Shown one piece after another: positions 7,763 through 16,760 of a stretch of DNA of 61,447 bases. The notes beneath the pieces were generated by a model that did no database searches, was not told where the DNA came from, and was given only the letters and a program-made list of their open reading frames with translations. A program made the translations under genes and the position numbers. Source of the stretch: SZUA-451 sp034721895 (GTDB taxonomy: Bacteria; Campylobacterota; Campylobacteria; Campylobacterales; Sulfurovaceae); contig JAYEND010000114.1 of the NCBI GenBank assembly GCA_034721895.1, forward strand, positions 1 through 61,447, in the 5' to 3' direction. Numbering within the stretch: position 1 is the stretch's first letter; every line of letters starts with the position of its first letter.

Positions 7763-8623
7763 TTAATTTCTGCGAAGCAGGTCATATTCTTTCGGCAAGA
7801 GATAATCTTCTGTTTTGACTGGGCATTCCCAAAGTCCTTTTTCGAAGCCGATCTGATAGAGTTTGTCGAGTGCTTTGAGTTGCAAAGGACTGAGCTCAAC
7901 AGATCCATCAGATGCATACATATCGAGATATTGAGTAAGCATTTTATCGCTGATGCGTACCAGATGGTCTGCTTCGAGTTTGGCACAGAGCTCCTCTTTG
8001 CGTTCATTGGCTACTTTAACGCCTTCGATCAGAATATTTTCAATTTCAATGGCTCTGTTGAGTGGGAGCGAGCGTCGGATTGCCATGCCTCCGAGGGGAA
8101 GAGGAAGCCCCTCGCCAGCCAACTCTACCCAGATATCCCAGATCTCTTTTTCAACTTCAAGACTTTTGTCAAAATCGAGGATCGATTCATGGATAAGCAC
8201 ACCGGCATCAACATCACCGTTGACAACAGCCGCTTCAATCTCCAGAAAATCCATATAGACCGGTCGTGCATCCGGATAGTAGAGCCTGAAGAGCATAGCA
8301 TTGGTGGTGTGCTTCCCGGAGAGTGCTACTTTGAAATTACGCTTAAGTTTTTTTTCCTTGCGTCGGATCAGTTTGGGCCCATAACCTTCTCCGAAGCTGA
8401 CGGCAGTACGCAAAAGTGCATACTCATCTCTGATCAGGGGATACATTCCGAAACTGATCGCAGAGACATCATAAGTACCTCTGAGTGCTTCAACATTCAG
8501 TGTTTCGATATCGAGTCCGATATTGTTGAACAGATAATCTCTGGTGTCGACCCAGCCGAATTTAATGGCATAGTACATAAAGATATCATCTGCATCAGGA
8601 GAGTGTGCTAAATCTATTTTCAT
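7763..8623 (-). CDS. mqnD: 1,4-dihydroxy-6-naphthoate synthase (MqnD)
   Basis: Last soluble step of the futalosine menaquinone pathway: converts cyclic dehypoxanthine futalosine to 1,4-dihydroxy-6-naphthoate. The N-terminal HSPDADDIFMYYAI is the family signature of MqnA/MqnD proteins, which have a periplasmic-binding-protein fold. Length of about 286 residues is normal. ATG 8623 is preferred; an in-frame GTG at 8632 is possible. Cotranscribed with murB. Together with the UbiA-like gene at 59.6 kb it shows that this organism makes menaquinone by the futalosine route, as Campylobacter and Helicobacter do. Confidence 0.9.
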   Translation of the reverse strand: MKIDLAHSPDADDIFMYYAIKFGWVDTRDYLFNNIGLDIETLNVEALRGTYDVSAISFGMYPLIRDEYALLRTAVSFGEGYGPKLIRRKEKKLKRNFKVALSGKHTTNAMLFRLYYPDARPVYMDFLEIEAAVVNGDVDAGVLIHESILDFDKSLEVEKEIWDIWVELAGEGLPLPLGGMAIRRSLPLNRAIEIENILIEGVKVANERKEELCAKLEADHLVRISDKMLTQYLDMYASDGSVELSPLQLKALDKLYQIGFEKGLWECPVKTEDYLLPKEYDLLRRN

Positions 8624-8799
8624 TTTAATCACTTTCTGGTAGGAAGGTATTTATTTTGAACATTTTATCAAAAAAGTGATGAGACTATCCTCTCCTGTGA
8701 AGCAGCAGGATCAAAGTATGTCATTTTGCAATGTTTTGTAGCTATTCACCCGAAAGGAACTAAAATGGTGATAATATTTTAAGATTAAAAGGAAAAAGG

Positions 8800-9840
8800 A
8801 TGACACAGATGATGGATGCCAACAAGCAAAAAGCACTGGATATGGCGATCAAGCAGATTGATAAGACTTTTGGCAAGGGGACGTTAATGCGTCTCGGGGA
8901 CAAGGAGATCGAACCGATCGAAGCGATCAGTACAGGTTCGCTTGGTCTGGATATGGCATTGGGGATCGGTGGGGTTCCCCAGGGAAGGGTTGTTGAGATC
9001 TATGGACCGGAATCGTCAGGAAAAACGACACTGGCACTGCAGGTAATTGCTTCAGCCCAGGCTGAAGGAAAAGTGTGTGCTTTTATTGATGCTGAGCATG
9101 CTTTGGATGTAATGTATGCCAAGAATCTGGGCGTAGATATCGACAACCTGCTTGTCTCTCAGCCTGATTTTGGGGAGCAGGCCCTGGATGTCCTTGAGAC
9201 CGTTGCAAGAAGTGGTGCCGTGGATCTTGTTGTTGTAGATTCTGTAGCAGCATTGACTCCCAAGAGTGAGATCGAGGGCGATATGGGAGACACGCATGTG
9301 GGACTGCAGGCAAGATTGATGTCGCAGGCACTGCGTAAGTTGACAGCCATTTTACACAAAATGAATACAACAGTCATCTTTATCAACCAGATCCGTATGA
9401 AGATCGGTACGATGGGATATGGCTCTCCTGAAACGACAACAGGGGGGAATGCCCTCAAGTTCTATGCTTCCGTACGAATTGATGTGCGCAGGATTGCAAC
9501 CCTGAAGCAGGGTGAGTCACAGATCGGTAACCGTGTCAAGGCAAAGGTTGTCAAAAACAAAGTGGCACCGCCGTTCAGACAGGCTGAATTTGACATTATG
9601 TTTGGCGAAGGAATTTCTCAGGAAGGTGAATTGGTCGATTATGGTGTCAAGCTTGACATTATTGACAAGTCCGGTGCCTGGTTCAGTTATGGCGAACAGA
9701 AGTTGGGACAGGGTAAAGAGAATGCCAAGGCCGTACTTAAAGAGGATCTGGAGCTTCGTTCAGAGATTGAAGCGAAGATCAAAGAGGCACTTGGTATGGG
9801 AAATATGTTGACCATGGAGACTGGGGAGATTAGAGAATAA
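8800..9840 (+). CDS. recA: recombinase RecA
   Basis: Homologous recombination and SOS co-protease, 346 residues. Walker A GPESSGKT is at residues 69-76, followed by the LVVVDSVAALTPKSEIEGD Walker B/L1 region and INQIRMKIG-TTGGNALKFYAS around the L2 loop. A clear AAAGG lies before ATG 8800. Downstream, GATAC/GTATC (9883-9897) may form a weak terminator or attenuator before eno. The recA-eno-FtsB-like order is conserved in Campylobacterota. No LexA box was recognised upstream. Confidence 0.98.
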   Translation: MTQMMDANKQKALDMAIKQIDKTFGKGTLMRLGDKEIEPIEAISTGSLGLDMALGIGGVPQGRVVEIYGPESSGKTTLALQVIASAQAEGKVCAFIDAEHALDVMYAKNLGVDIDNLLVSQPDFGEQALDVLETVARSGAVDLVVVDSVAALTPKSEIEGDMGDTHVGLQARLMSQALRKLTAILHKMNTTVIFINQIRMKIGTMGYGSPETTTGGNALKFYASVRIDVRRIATLKQGESQIGNRVKAKVVKNKVAPPFRQAEFDIMFGEGISQEGELVDYGVKLDIIDKSGAWFSYGEQKLGQGKENAKAVLKEDLELRSEIEAKIKEALGMGNMLTMETGEIRE

Positions 9841-9916
9841 ATCGCTGATTTTCACACCTGTCTTTCTATTTTTGGAGGTACCGATACTTTTCGTATCTCC
9901 CTGTTTTACTCTGTTC

Positions 9917-9965
9917 TATAATTCACACACTTTCTATTAAAATTTTGGGTTAATTTCGCTAAAAT
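9917..9965 (+). promoter_or_regulatory. candidate eno promoter(s)
   Basis: Two -10-like hexamers occur in the recA-eno gap: TATAAT at 9917-9922 and TAAAAT at 9960-9965, the latter about 30 bases before ATG 9995. They suggest eno is also transcribed independently of recA. Confidence 0.4.
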
Positions 9966-9994
9966 GAGTATAAATTCAAATAAAGGATATAGAT

Positions 9995-11263
9995 ATGGTT
10001 TATATTGATGATGTAGTAGCAGATGAAGTGATGGATAGTAGGGGAAATCCTACGGTTCGTGCAACGGTACGTCTGAGTGACGGAACGACTGCAAGTGCAA
10101 TTGTTCCAAGCGGCGCTAGTACAGGCAAGCGGGAAGCTCTTGAGCTTCGTGATGGCGGTGATCGCTATATGGGCAAAGGTGTGCTGCAGGCTTGTGAAAA
10201 TATCAATACAGAGATAGCTGATACTCTGATGGGGCTGAGTCCTTTCAATCAGGCAGAAGTTGACATGGTAATGAAGCAGTTGGATGGAACTGATAATTAT
10301 GGAAACCTTGGGGCCAATGCCGTTCTGGGTGTCTCAATGGCTGTAGCAAGAGCAGCTTCCCAAAGTCTGGGGATTCCGCTTTATCGTTATCTTGGCGGAG
10401 CCAACGCTGTGACAATGCCGGTGCCGATGCTCAATATCATCAACGGCGGAGAGCATGCAAATAATTCTGTAGATTTTCAGGAATATATGGTCATGCCTGT
10501 AGGTTTTGAGAAATTTTCCGAGGGGCTGAAAGCATGTGCTGAAGTCTATCACAACCTCAAAAAGATCATTGATGAGATGGGCGAGAGTACAGCCGTCGGC
10601 GATGAAGGCGGTTTTGCGCCAAACCTTAAAAGCAACGAGGAGCCGGTCCAGATCATTATTAAAGCCATTGAAAAAGCAGGATATAAGCCTGGAGAAGAGA
10701 TAGCTATCGCACTGGATGTAGCGGCCAGCGAGTTGGTAAATGATGAGGGTAAATATGTACTGAAATCTGAAAATCGAGAGCTTACAAGCTCTGAACTCAC
10801 AGCATATTATGCGGATATGTGCGAAAAGTATCCGATTGTTTCGATTGAGGATGGATTGAGTGAAGATGATTGGGAGGGATGGAAAGAGCAGACTGAAGTA
10901 CTCGGCGATAAGGTGCAATTGGTCGGTGATGATCTCTTTGTTACCAATGTGGCTATTCTGGCTGAGGGAATAGAAAAGGGCATTGCCAATTCTATATTGA
11001 TTAAGCCAAATCAGATCGGTTCGGTTTCAGAGACGATGCAGACAGTTCGTCTGGCACAGAGATCAGGATATACCTGTGTGATGAGTCACCGGTCCGGAGA
11101 GAGTGAAGATACCTTTATTGCAGATTTTGCAGTGGCACTCAATACCGGCGAAATCAAGACAGGCTCTACTGCAAGAAGTGATAGAATTGCCAAATACAAC
11201 AGACTGCTGGAGATCGAAAGAGAGCTCGGACAGTTTGAGTATTTGGGTGCAACACTCTTTTAG
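9995..11263 (+). CDS. eno: enolase
   Basis: Converts 2-phosphoglycerate to phosphoenolpyruvate in glycolysis and gluconeogenesis; cytoplasmic. The 422-residue length is typical. Motifs: MDSRGNPTV near the N-terminus, PSGASTGKREALELRD loop, GGEHANNSVDFQEYM, ALDVAASE, SIEDGLSEDDWEG, LVGDDLFVTN, ILIKPNQIGS and MSHRSGESEDTFIAD with the catalytic Lys/His region. AAAGG precedes the ATG. The next gene begins 24 bases downstream and is probably cotranscribed. Confidence 0.98.
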   Translation: MVYIDDVVADEVMDSRGNPTVRATVRLSDGTTASAIVPSGASTGKREALELRDGGDRYMGKGVLQACENINTEIADTLMGLSPFNQAEVDMVMKQLDGTDNYGNLGANAVLGVSMAVARAASQSLGIPLYRYLGGANAVTMPVPMLNIINGGEHANNSVDFQEYMVMPVGFEKFSEGLKACAEVYHNLKKIIDEMGESTAVGDEGGFAPNLKSNEEPVQIIIKAIEKAGYKPGEEIAIALDVAASELVNDEGKYVLKSENRELTSSELTAYYADMCEKYPIVSIEDGLSEDDWEGWKEQTEVLGDKVQLVGDDLFVTNVAILAEGIEKGIANSILIKPNQIGSVSETMQTVRLAQRSGYTCVMSHRSGESEDTFIADFAVALNTGEIKTGSTARSDRIAKYNRLLEIERELGQFEYLGATLF

Positions 11264-11287
11264 CAGATCAGCTTTTGAGGAGAGGGG

Positions 11288-11548
11288 TTGACAGTTAAAG
11301 AAATACGGAGAGTCGAAGATATCCTTGGGCTCTCCCTGAAAGTAATAGCAATAACAGCGATAGTGATTATTCTCTTTGGTGTTTATCTGGGGGTTCTAAT
11401 CTATGGTGAAAATTCCCTGACTGTATTAGATCATTTGAAGCAGGAGAAAAAGAGTTTGCTTAAAGAGGCACAGTTGTTGAAAAATGAAAATCAGAAGCTG
11501 CAAAAAGAGTTTTTTGAATTAAAACAGTTGGAACCAAACGAGGAGTAA
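11288..11548 (+). CDS. FtsB/DivIC-like membrane coiled-coil protein
   Basis: An 86-residue bitopic protein starting at TTG 11288, with GAGGAGAGGGG just upstream. One transmembrane segment spans roughly residues 17-40, followed by a coiled coil (LKQEKKSLLKEAQLLKNENQ), the architecture of FtsB/DivIC septum proteins. Small proteins of this kind follow eno in other Campylobacterota. A divisome role is inferred from architecture and position only. It ends two bases before the next gene. Confidence 0.7.
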   Translation: MTVKEIRRVEDILGLSLKVIAITAIVIILFGVYLGVLIYGENSLTVLDHLKQEKKSLLKEAQLLKNENQKLQKEFFELKQLEPNEE

Positions 11549-11550
11549 TC

Positions 11551-12516
11551 ATGAAGTATATAAGAGGTTTAATTGTGGTGGCATTGGTATCTGGAGTGTA
11601 TGCTTCTGAAAATCCTTTCGCTATTGAGAAGAATGTTCAAAAGATTGAACATGAGGAGAATGAGCTCCTCCTGGGTCTTGCAAAAGAGAAGGATGCTTTT
11701 GCAGAGGACGACGATGAATTTGAGGTAGACTCCAAGTTACCTGCAGAGGGTACAAAAGTAAAAGTTCAGGAATCTGTGAAAATGGGTATGGCAGAAGAGG
11801 CAAATCAGACCTCGGCAGTTGACACCGAAATTGTTTTGGAAAAAACAGAAGTTATTGATGAAAAAGTTGAACCCGAGAAAGAAAATGAAGTAAATGTTTT
11901 GGTCCATACAGTCAAGAAAGAGAATGATATAAAAAGTCAAGAGGCTGTAGAGAAAGAGATCGAAAAGGTTGACGCAAAGATCGAAGAAGCAGAGGCAAAG
12001 ATCGAAGAAGCTGAAGAAAAGATCGAAGAGGCTGAAGAGCAAAAAGCTGAAGAGAAAGAGGTAAAGATCGAAGAAGCCGAAGAGAAAGAGGAGAAGATCG
12101 AAGAGGCTGAAGAGAAAGAGGCTGATGCAAGTGAGAGCGAAAGCATTCAGGCTGAAGAAAATCTTTCTGTTAAAGCTCCAAAGATAAGCGAAGAGGATAG
12201 TGAGGCAGTGCCTTCTGCCAAGAAAACTCAAGCCGTTTCAGATGAAGAGCAGGTTAAGGCTCAAGCAGAAAAAACAGATCCTGGATCAGAGGTAAAGAGA
12301 TATGAAGACAATCGTACAGTTTCCCAGATAGAACTGGATGAAGCTATCAAAAGTGTATCGGACGAAAAAGAGGAATCAGCAGCTGAAAAAACATTGGCCG
12401 AAGAAAAAGAGGAACAGCAGGAGAATGATGATTCCGTGCAGGAAGAAGAAGCACAGAAAGATATCAGTGAAACATTCCTGAGAGAAATGAAAGAAGCAAT
12501 TGAAAGTGTACAGTAA
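11551..12516 (+). CDS. exported acidic Glu/Lys-repeat protein
   Basis: A 321-residue protein with a signal peptide of about 18 residues (MKYIRGLIVVALVSGVYA) and an otherwise very polar, acidic, low-complexity sequence. A run of KIEEAEE-type units lies at about residues 140-195 (nucleotides 11965-12125), predicted as a long coiled coil or disordered spacer. No catalytic domain is recognised. Position matches the exported protein that follows the FtsB-like gene in Campylobacter (Cj1670c/CgpA), but similarity could not be tested. It ends flush against the converging antiporter gene. Confidence 0.7.
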   Translation: MKYIRGLIVVALVSGVYASENPFAIEKNVQKIEHEENELLLGLAKEKDAFAEDDDEFEVDSKLPAEGTKVKVQESVKMGMAEEANQTSAVDTEIVLEKTEVIDEKVEPEKENEVNVLVHTVKKENDIKSQEAVEKEIEKVDAKIEEAEAKIEEAEEKIEEAEEQKAEEKEVKIEEAEEKEEKIEEAEEKEADASESESIQAEENLSVKAPKISEEDSEAVPSAKKTQAVSDEEQVKAQAEKTDPGSEVKRYEDNRTVSQIELDEAIKSVSDEKEESAAEKTLAEEKEEQQENDDSVQEEEAQKDISETFLREMKEAIESVQ

Positions 12517-13707
12517 TTAAGATTCTTTTTCTGCACGAGGAGCAGTACTTTGAAGAATCTTGATCGCTATCATGGAGATCAGAATTTCAAAAAGGCTGGC
12601 AAGAATCAGCTGGTAATAACTCAAGAGATCGATCAAATGTGTTTCATATCCGATAGTTGCTACAGCAATCAAAAGTGTAAGCGGCATAGAGAGGGAGAGC
12701 GCAACGAGCAGCGCATTTCTGGAGCCATGGATCGTTTTGAGGACGAAAGCCGCCAAAATACGCATAATGATCATTAAAAAGGTGATGAGCAGTGCTCCGC
12801 TGACAATACCCTGCAGTGCCAATGCACTGAGATCAAATGAAGCCCCCACATGAATAAAAAAGAGTGGCACTAAAAATCCGAATCCAAGACTTGACATCTT
12901 CTCCTCGAGTTTCTTTTCGTGATGAAAAAAGGCAGAAATAGCTACTCCAGCGATAAAGGCCCCCAAGGCAACTTCCAGCTTCAGCCCCAACATAACCGCA
13001 ATCATGATAAAGAAAAGAGAGATTGCCAGACGGATATCCTGATCGGAGGTATCAAATTTCGGCATGAGTGTGGTTTTAAGCTCCGGATACCACCAGAAGA
13101 GAAGATGAAGAAAGCGGTAGAGGATAAAAATAACCAGCATGAAGAGAAGGAGGTAGGCCATTTTGCTCAGAAGTTCCCATCCGAACCCTACAGTACTTGC
13201 TGCATCAAGGATAGTCAGGGCTGCAATACTGATGATTTCTCCGAGGACACCAATGATGAATGCAAGCTGCAGCCACTCCCGCTCTTTACCGTAGATCTTT
13301 GAGAGTGATGCCAGAAGTCCGATAGAGATCAAAGGCATGGAGATGATGACAATTGCACTCAGATCGAAGAGCCAGCCGCTAAAGAGAGCTAGTGTACTCA
13401 TGATTGCCAGAAAGAGAAGCGCTTTTTGGATAATAGAACGGGGACTTTTTAGAATTCTTTTGAGGTCAACCTCCATCCCGGCAAGAAACATGAGGTAAAG
13501 GAAACCTACTTCGGCGACCAGGTCAAAATAGTCATGATGTGCAATGAGGCCGAAATAGGCAAAGAGTGAACCCAGAACGATTTCAATCGGCGGAGTGGGG
13601 ATCCGAATCATTTTTGAGATAAAAGGACTTGACCATATCAGAAGCGAAAGGGTCAGGATCAGAGAAATATTAGTGTGTGTCACAGTTTGTTGCTGCCTCA
13701 TAACCAA
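12517..13707 (-). CDS. CPA2-family cation/H+ antiporter (Kef-like, no TrkA domain)
   Basis: A 396-residue polytopic inner-membrane protein, hydrophobic along nearly its whole length. Features of the Na+/H+ exchanger (Kef/CPA2) fold include PTPPIEIVLGSLFAYFG near the N-terminus, VAEVGFLYLMFLAGMEVDL, FIIGVLGEIISI, and EVALGAFIAGVAIS followed by GFLVPLFFIHVGASFDL. It lacks the cytosolic TrkA-N/RCK domain of full KefB/C. K+ versus Na+ specificity cannot be assigned. The start overlaps the 3' end of bioB by up to 38 bases (ATG 13701 is an alternative), so the two are cotranscribed. Confidence 0.85.
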   Translation of the reverse strand: MVMRQQQTVTHTNISLILTLSLLIWSSPFISKMIRIPTPPIEIVLGSLFAYFGLIAHHDYFDLVAEVGFLYLMFLAGMEVDLKRILKSPRSIIQKALLFLAIMSTLALFSGWLFDLSAIVIISMPLISIGLLASLSKIYGKEREWLQLAFIIGVLGEIISIAALTILDAASTVGFGWELLSKMAYLLLFMLVIFILYRFLHLLFWWYPELKTTLMPKFDTSDQDIRLAISLFFIMIAVMLGLKLEVALGAFIAGVAISAFFHHEKKLEEKMSSLGFGFLVPLFFIHVGASFDLSALALQGIVSGALLITFLMIIMRILAAFVLKTIHGSRNALLVALSLSMPLTLLIAVATIGYETHLIDLLSYYQLILASLFEILISMIAIKILQSTAPRAEKES

Positions 13708-14521
13708 GTTTTGTGAGAATATCGCGGTCTTTACGGGGAGCCTGTCCGGAGGTTGTCAAATAGTTTCCGATAACAATAGCGTTGGCACCAGCCTCAAACA
13801 TTTTATCCTCATCCCCGGAAAAAAGAAGTTCCCTCCCGCCAGCTACCATGAGCAACCTTTCATCTCCCAGCATCCCTCTCGCTTTAAAAATGATCTCAAG
13901 TGCTTCATCCTGTGAAATGTTGCTTGACTTTATGGGGAGTGCAGGGTTGGGATGATAAAAATTGAGGGGTGTAGATTCTGGCTGCAGCGAAACGATCGCA
14001 TCGAGAAGATCATCACGATCCTGTTGATCTTCCCCCATTCCAAAAATTCCGCCCGAACAGAGTGCAAGGCCGACAGACTTAATATCTTCGCAGGTCTGAT
14101 AACGTTCTGCCCAGCTATGCGTCGTGCATATCTCCTGATAGTAGCGCTCTGAAGTTTCCAGATTATGGTTATAGCTGTCGATACCGTGCTCTTTGAGGTA
14201 GCGAAGCTGATCCCTGTTCGCTGTTCCATTACAGGCAATCAGATTAAGGCCTTCGACTTCCGCTTTGATCCGTGTCGCTGCATTGGCTACAAACTCTGTC
14301 TTTTTCTCATCCAGCCCTTTTCCTGCTGTCACAAGGCAGTATCCCAGTGCACCGCTTGCTTTGGCATTTTTGGCTTCATCTACGATCTGGTCAATGGTTT
14401 TGTAGGTGTAGCGCTCTATGTCAGCATGGTATCGTACGCTTTGGGTGCAGAACTTGCAGTCTTCCTTGCAGATGCCGCTCAGTATATTGTTGATCGCACA
14501 TAAATATATCTGTTTTTTCAT
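13670..14521 (-). CDS. bioB: biotin synthase (BioB)
   Basis: Radical SAM enzyme inserting sulfur into dethiobiotin. The [4Fe-4S] SAM motif C-x3-C-x2-C is at Cys18, Cys22 and Cys25 (CKEDCKFC). NHNLETSERYY, SGGIFGMGE and PLNFYHPNP carry the conserved cluster, SAM and substrate residues. At 283 residues it is shorter than E. coli BioB (346) but like the short epsilonproteobacterial form. It overlaps the antiporter gene, a pairing with no obvious functional link. Confidence 0.93.
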   Translation of the reverse strand: MKKQIYLCAINNILSGICKEDCKFCTQSVRYHADIERYTYKTIDQIVDEAKNAKASGALGYCLVTAGKGLDEKKTEFVANAATRIKAEVEGLNLIACNGTANRDQLRYLKEHGIDSYNHNLETSERYYQEICTTHSWAERYQTCEDIKSVGLALCSGGIFGMGEDQQDRDDLLDAIVSLQPESTPLNFYHPNPALPIKSSNISQDEALEIIFKARGMLGDERLLMVAGGRELLFSGDEDKMFEAGANAIVIGNYLTTSGQAPRKDRDILTKLGYEAATNCDTH

Positions 14522-14628
14522 ATTTGCATTATACCTAAAAAGCCTCTGATTATCACGTATATGAACCTTCAGGGAAATGAAACTTTTTTTGTTTAGATTC
14601 TGGGATTCTTTTGCTTATTTTCAAATAA

Positions 14629-14782
14629 GAGCACCTCTATTGTCATTAAGCTAAGAAATTATTCATTACACTCGGAAGCGGAGACTTCAGTCCCGCAGTC
14701 CCATGAAATGGGACATTTCTGGTGGGAGTAAACTCTCCGCTTCCGAAGAAAAAAGCTTAGCTTAATGGCATTGGAGGTGCCC
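14629..14782. mobile_element. MITE-like element with 27-bp terminal inverted repeats
   Basis: In the 456-bp gap between bioB and the response regulator. The ends GAGCACCTC...AAGCTAAG (14629-14655) and CTTAGCTT...GAGGTGCCC (14756-14782) are inverted repeats matching at 23 of 27 positions. Nested inside are a perfect 12-bp pair (CGGAAGCGGAGA 14673-14684, complement 14734-14745) and a 6-bp hairpin TCCCAT-GAA-ATGGGA (14699-14713). It is too short to encode a transposase. No clear target-site duplication was found. The rest of the gap (14522-14628 and 14783-14977) shows no gene. Confidence 0.6.
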
Positions 14783-14977
14783 ATATTTTAGTGACATTTT
14801 TGTGAGCACTTTTTTATGAGATGGTAAGTGAAAAAACTTTCATACTCTCCAAAAAAGAATAAAATATCAGAAATAATTTAAAAGAAGTGTCATTATCCAA
14901 GGTCTTGCTGTCTGCATAACCCCCGTGACGGAGTTTGAAGCAGAACGGTGTTGTGATATCCTTTAGGTTATCTGCCG

Positions 14978-15658
14978 TTATTGCACAGATAGGGAATATC
15001 CCTGACCGGAGAGATTTTGCACGAGCTCCTTATCGGTTTTTTGACGCAGCCTTTTGATAAATGTACGAAGGCGTTCGTCGGAAATTTCAATACCCGGCCA
15101 GAGTCTTTCTTTGATATTTGCATAGGACATGAAATAGTTTGGGTTGTGCAAAAGATTGGCAATAAAGGCCGCTTCCCGTTTACTCAGACGGACAAGTATC
15201 CATCGTTTGAAAAGCTGTTCGCTTTTAATGTTGAAACTATACGGTCCGATCAGCTTGACCACCTTGGCACTGTCAAGCTTTTTGGCAAGTGAACAGAGAA
15301 AATCGAGCAGTTCATCCGGATCAAACGGTTTGATAAAATATTTGACAATACCGATATCGATGGCATTCAGAAACTTCTCTTTTTTGCTGTAGGCACTAAG
15401 GACTACAATAGGGGTAGCAGGATTGTTCTCCCGGATCGCTTCAGCCATCTTTAATCCATTCATCTTTGGCATCGTAATATCGGTAATGACGATGTCCGGG
15501 TTCAGCTCCCGGCTCTTTTGGAGCCCTGCTTCTCCATCCTCGGCAAGTTCAAATTTATAAAACTTGTCACCGATCACCTCTTTGAGCAGATACGCCAGGG
15601 TCTTTTCATCTTCAACACACAAAACGGTCAGGTGCTTGAGTAATCGTGTACATGACAT
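14978..15658 (-). CDS. OmpR-type response regulator
   Basis: Two-component transcription factor of 226 residues from ATG 15658. The receiver domain (about residues 8-125) has acidic pocket ED at 16-17, phosphoacceptor Asp60 in DIVITDITMPKMNGL and the conserved Lys in YFIKPFD. The C-terminal third looks like a winged-helix effector domain (LSKREAAFIANLL, DERLRTFIKRLRQK). ATG 15658 is chosen because it starts seven bases after the stop of the upstream kinase remnant and has GAGGA upstream. Its cognate kinase appears inactivated, so the regulator is probably orphaned or served by another kinase. Confidence 0.85.
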   Translation of the reverse strand: MSCTRLLKHLTVLCVEDEKTLAYLLKEVIGDKFYKFELAEDGEAGLQKSRELNPDIVITDITMPKMNGLKMAEAIRENNPATPIVVLSAYSKKEKFLNAIDIGIVKYFIKPFDPDELLDFLCSLAKKLDSAKVVKLIGPYSFNIKSEQLFKRWILVRLSKREAAFIANLLHNPNYFMSYANIKERLWPGIEISDERLRTFIKRLRQKTDKELVQNLSGQGYSLSVQ

Positions 15659-15665
15659 GGTAGTA

Positions 15666-16172
15666 TTATATCCTCTTGTCAAGCGGTATTTTGATAGTAA
15701 AAAGCGCCCCATTACTGCTGTTTTTTACTTCAATGGAGCCATTCAGGCTCTTCTCTATGATCATTTTGGACATGAAGAGCCCGAGTCCTGTCCCCTAGTT
15801 GCATGTTTGGTCGTAAAGTAGGGCTCAAAGATCTTTTCAAGTATATCTTTATCGATCCCTCCGGCATTGTCTTCGACTTCAATGACGGCATCATCATTTT
15901 GTGTATAGATGCAGATATCGATCTGTCTGCGGGATCTGGATGCAGAGGAAAAGGCATCTTTTGCATTCTGCAGAAGATTTACCAGGACTTGTGAGAGCTC
16001 GTTGGGATACCTGATACTGTGATATTGGCTATTATGGATCGATTGATATGAATTTCTTCTTTTGTGAGGGCTTTTTTCATCAAACCCAGTCGACGAAAGT
16101 GATGATACCCTTGATATCAGTTTTGGATACGATATTTGAGCTTTCGATCGCCTCTTTGTACTGCTTGAACAT
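15666..16172 (-). pseudogene. degenerate PAS-histidine kinase, internally deleted and frameshifted
   Basis: Remnants of one sensor kinase can be read across frames on the minus strand. It starts at ATG 16172 with MFKQYKEAIESSNIV and KGIITFVD, the start of a PAS domain, then stops. Next comes a DHp/N-box region (ALTKEEIHI, then PNELSQVLVNLLQNAKDAF), with a frame change near 16007 between TVSG and YPNELSQ. The G1 box VEDNAGGID and EPYFTTKHAT follow. A second frame change near 15796, in a run of four G where five would keep frame, precedes GTGLGLFMSKMIIEK and the natural stop at 15666. Most of the PAS domain and the phosphoacceptor His region are missing, so this is decay rather than one sequencing error. 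Confidence 0.85.
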
Positions 16173-16224
16173 AACATTATTATACCAGTTGGAGGTTAGA
16201 ATCTGACAGATTTCCGGCTATTTT

Positions 16225-16755
16225 TCAGTTGGAATCCGACACTTTTCTGGAAAATTGAAAGTGTTTCCTCTCCCATTGGGGTGTGGTGGGTTCTCTGAAG
16301 AAGTAGTCCACTTTCCATTCCCCATCCGAAACGGTAATGAGTGTGCATTCGCTCAGAAACTTGTCTCGTGCACAGATCTCTCCGGGATTGAGAAAAAGTG
16401 TACCATTGATGGTTTCTGCTTCAAAAGTATGAGTATGCCCTGATATGACAATATCGGAATCGGGTGTCATATAATAGGGGAGATGCATTATTTTGATTGT
16501 AAGCTCTTTGATCCTGAAGTAGTAAGGCTCTTTGTGAATGGGATAGCTGGTAGAGAGTGGCGCAAGGTGTCCATCATTGTTTCCGAAGACAACGATATAA
16601 GGTTTTTTGCTCTGTTCGAGGAGTTCTAAATGTTCCAGAGTCTGGATATCTCCGGCATGAAGGAGATACTCTGCCCCTTTGGAAACCAGGTGATCGATCG
16701 CTTCACGATGAAGGATGGTTTGGTGATGAGAGTCTGAGAGAACACCTATTTTCAT
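16225..16755 (-). CDS. YfcE/MJ0936-type metallophosphoesterase
   Basis: A 176-residue calcineurin-like phosphoesterase. All metal-binding blocks are visible: LSDSHH near the N-terminus, HAGDIQ, FGNNDG, and SGHTHTFEAE followed by NPGEIC. Family members are Mn-dependent phosphodiesterases with unknown natural substrates. It ends a few bases before topA begins in the leftward direction and is probably cotranscribed with it. Confidence 0.9.
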   Translation of the reverse strand: MKIGVLSDSHHQTILHREAIDHLVSKGAEYLLHAGDIQTLEHLELLEQSKKPYIVVFGNNDGHLAPLSTSYPIHKEPYYFRIKELTIKIMHLPYYMTPDSDIVISGHTHTFEAETINGTLFLNPGEICARDKFLSECTLITVSDGEWKVDYFFREPTTPQWERKHFQFSRKVSDSN

Positions 16756-16760
16756 AGATG

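Noticed and set aside
11737..12231. Leu/Phe-rich minus-strand frames resembling a membrane protein
   Set aside because: They are reverse readings of the KIEEAEE repeat, with no ribosome-binding site or start context.
12517..14521. bioB-antiporter overlap as a functional biotin-transport unit
   Set aside because: The membrane protein matches cation/H+ antiporters, not BioY or other vitamin transporters. The overlap is simple gene packing.
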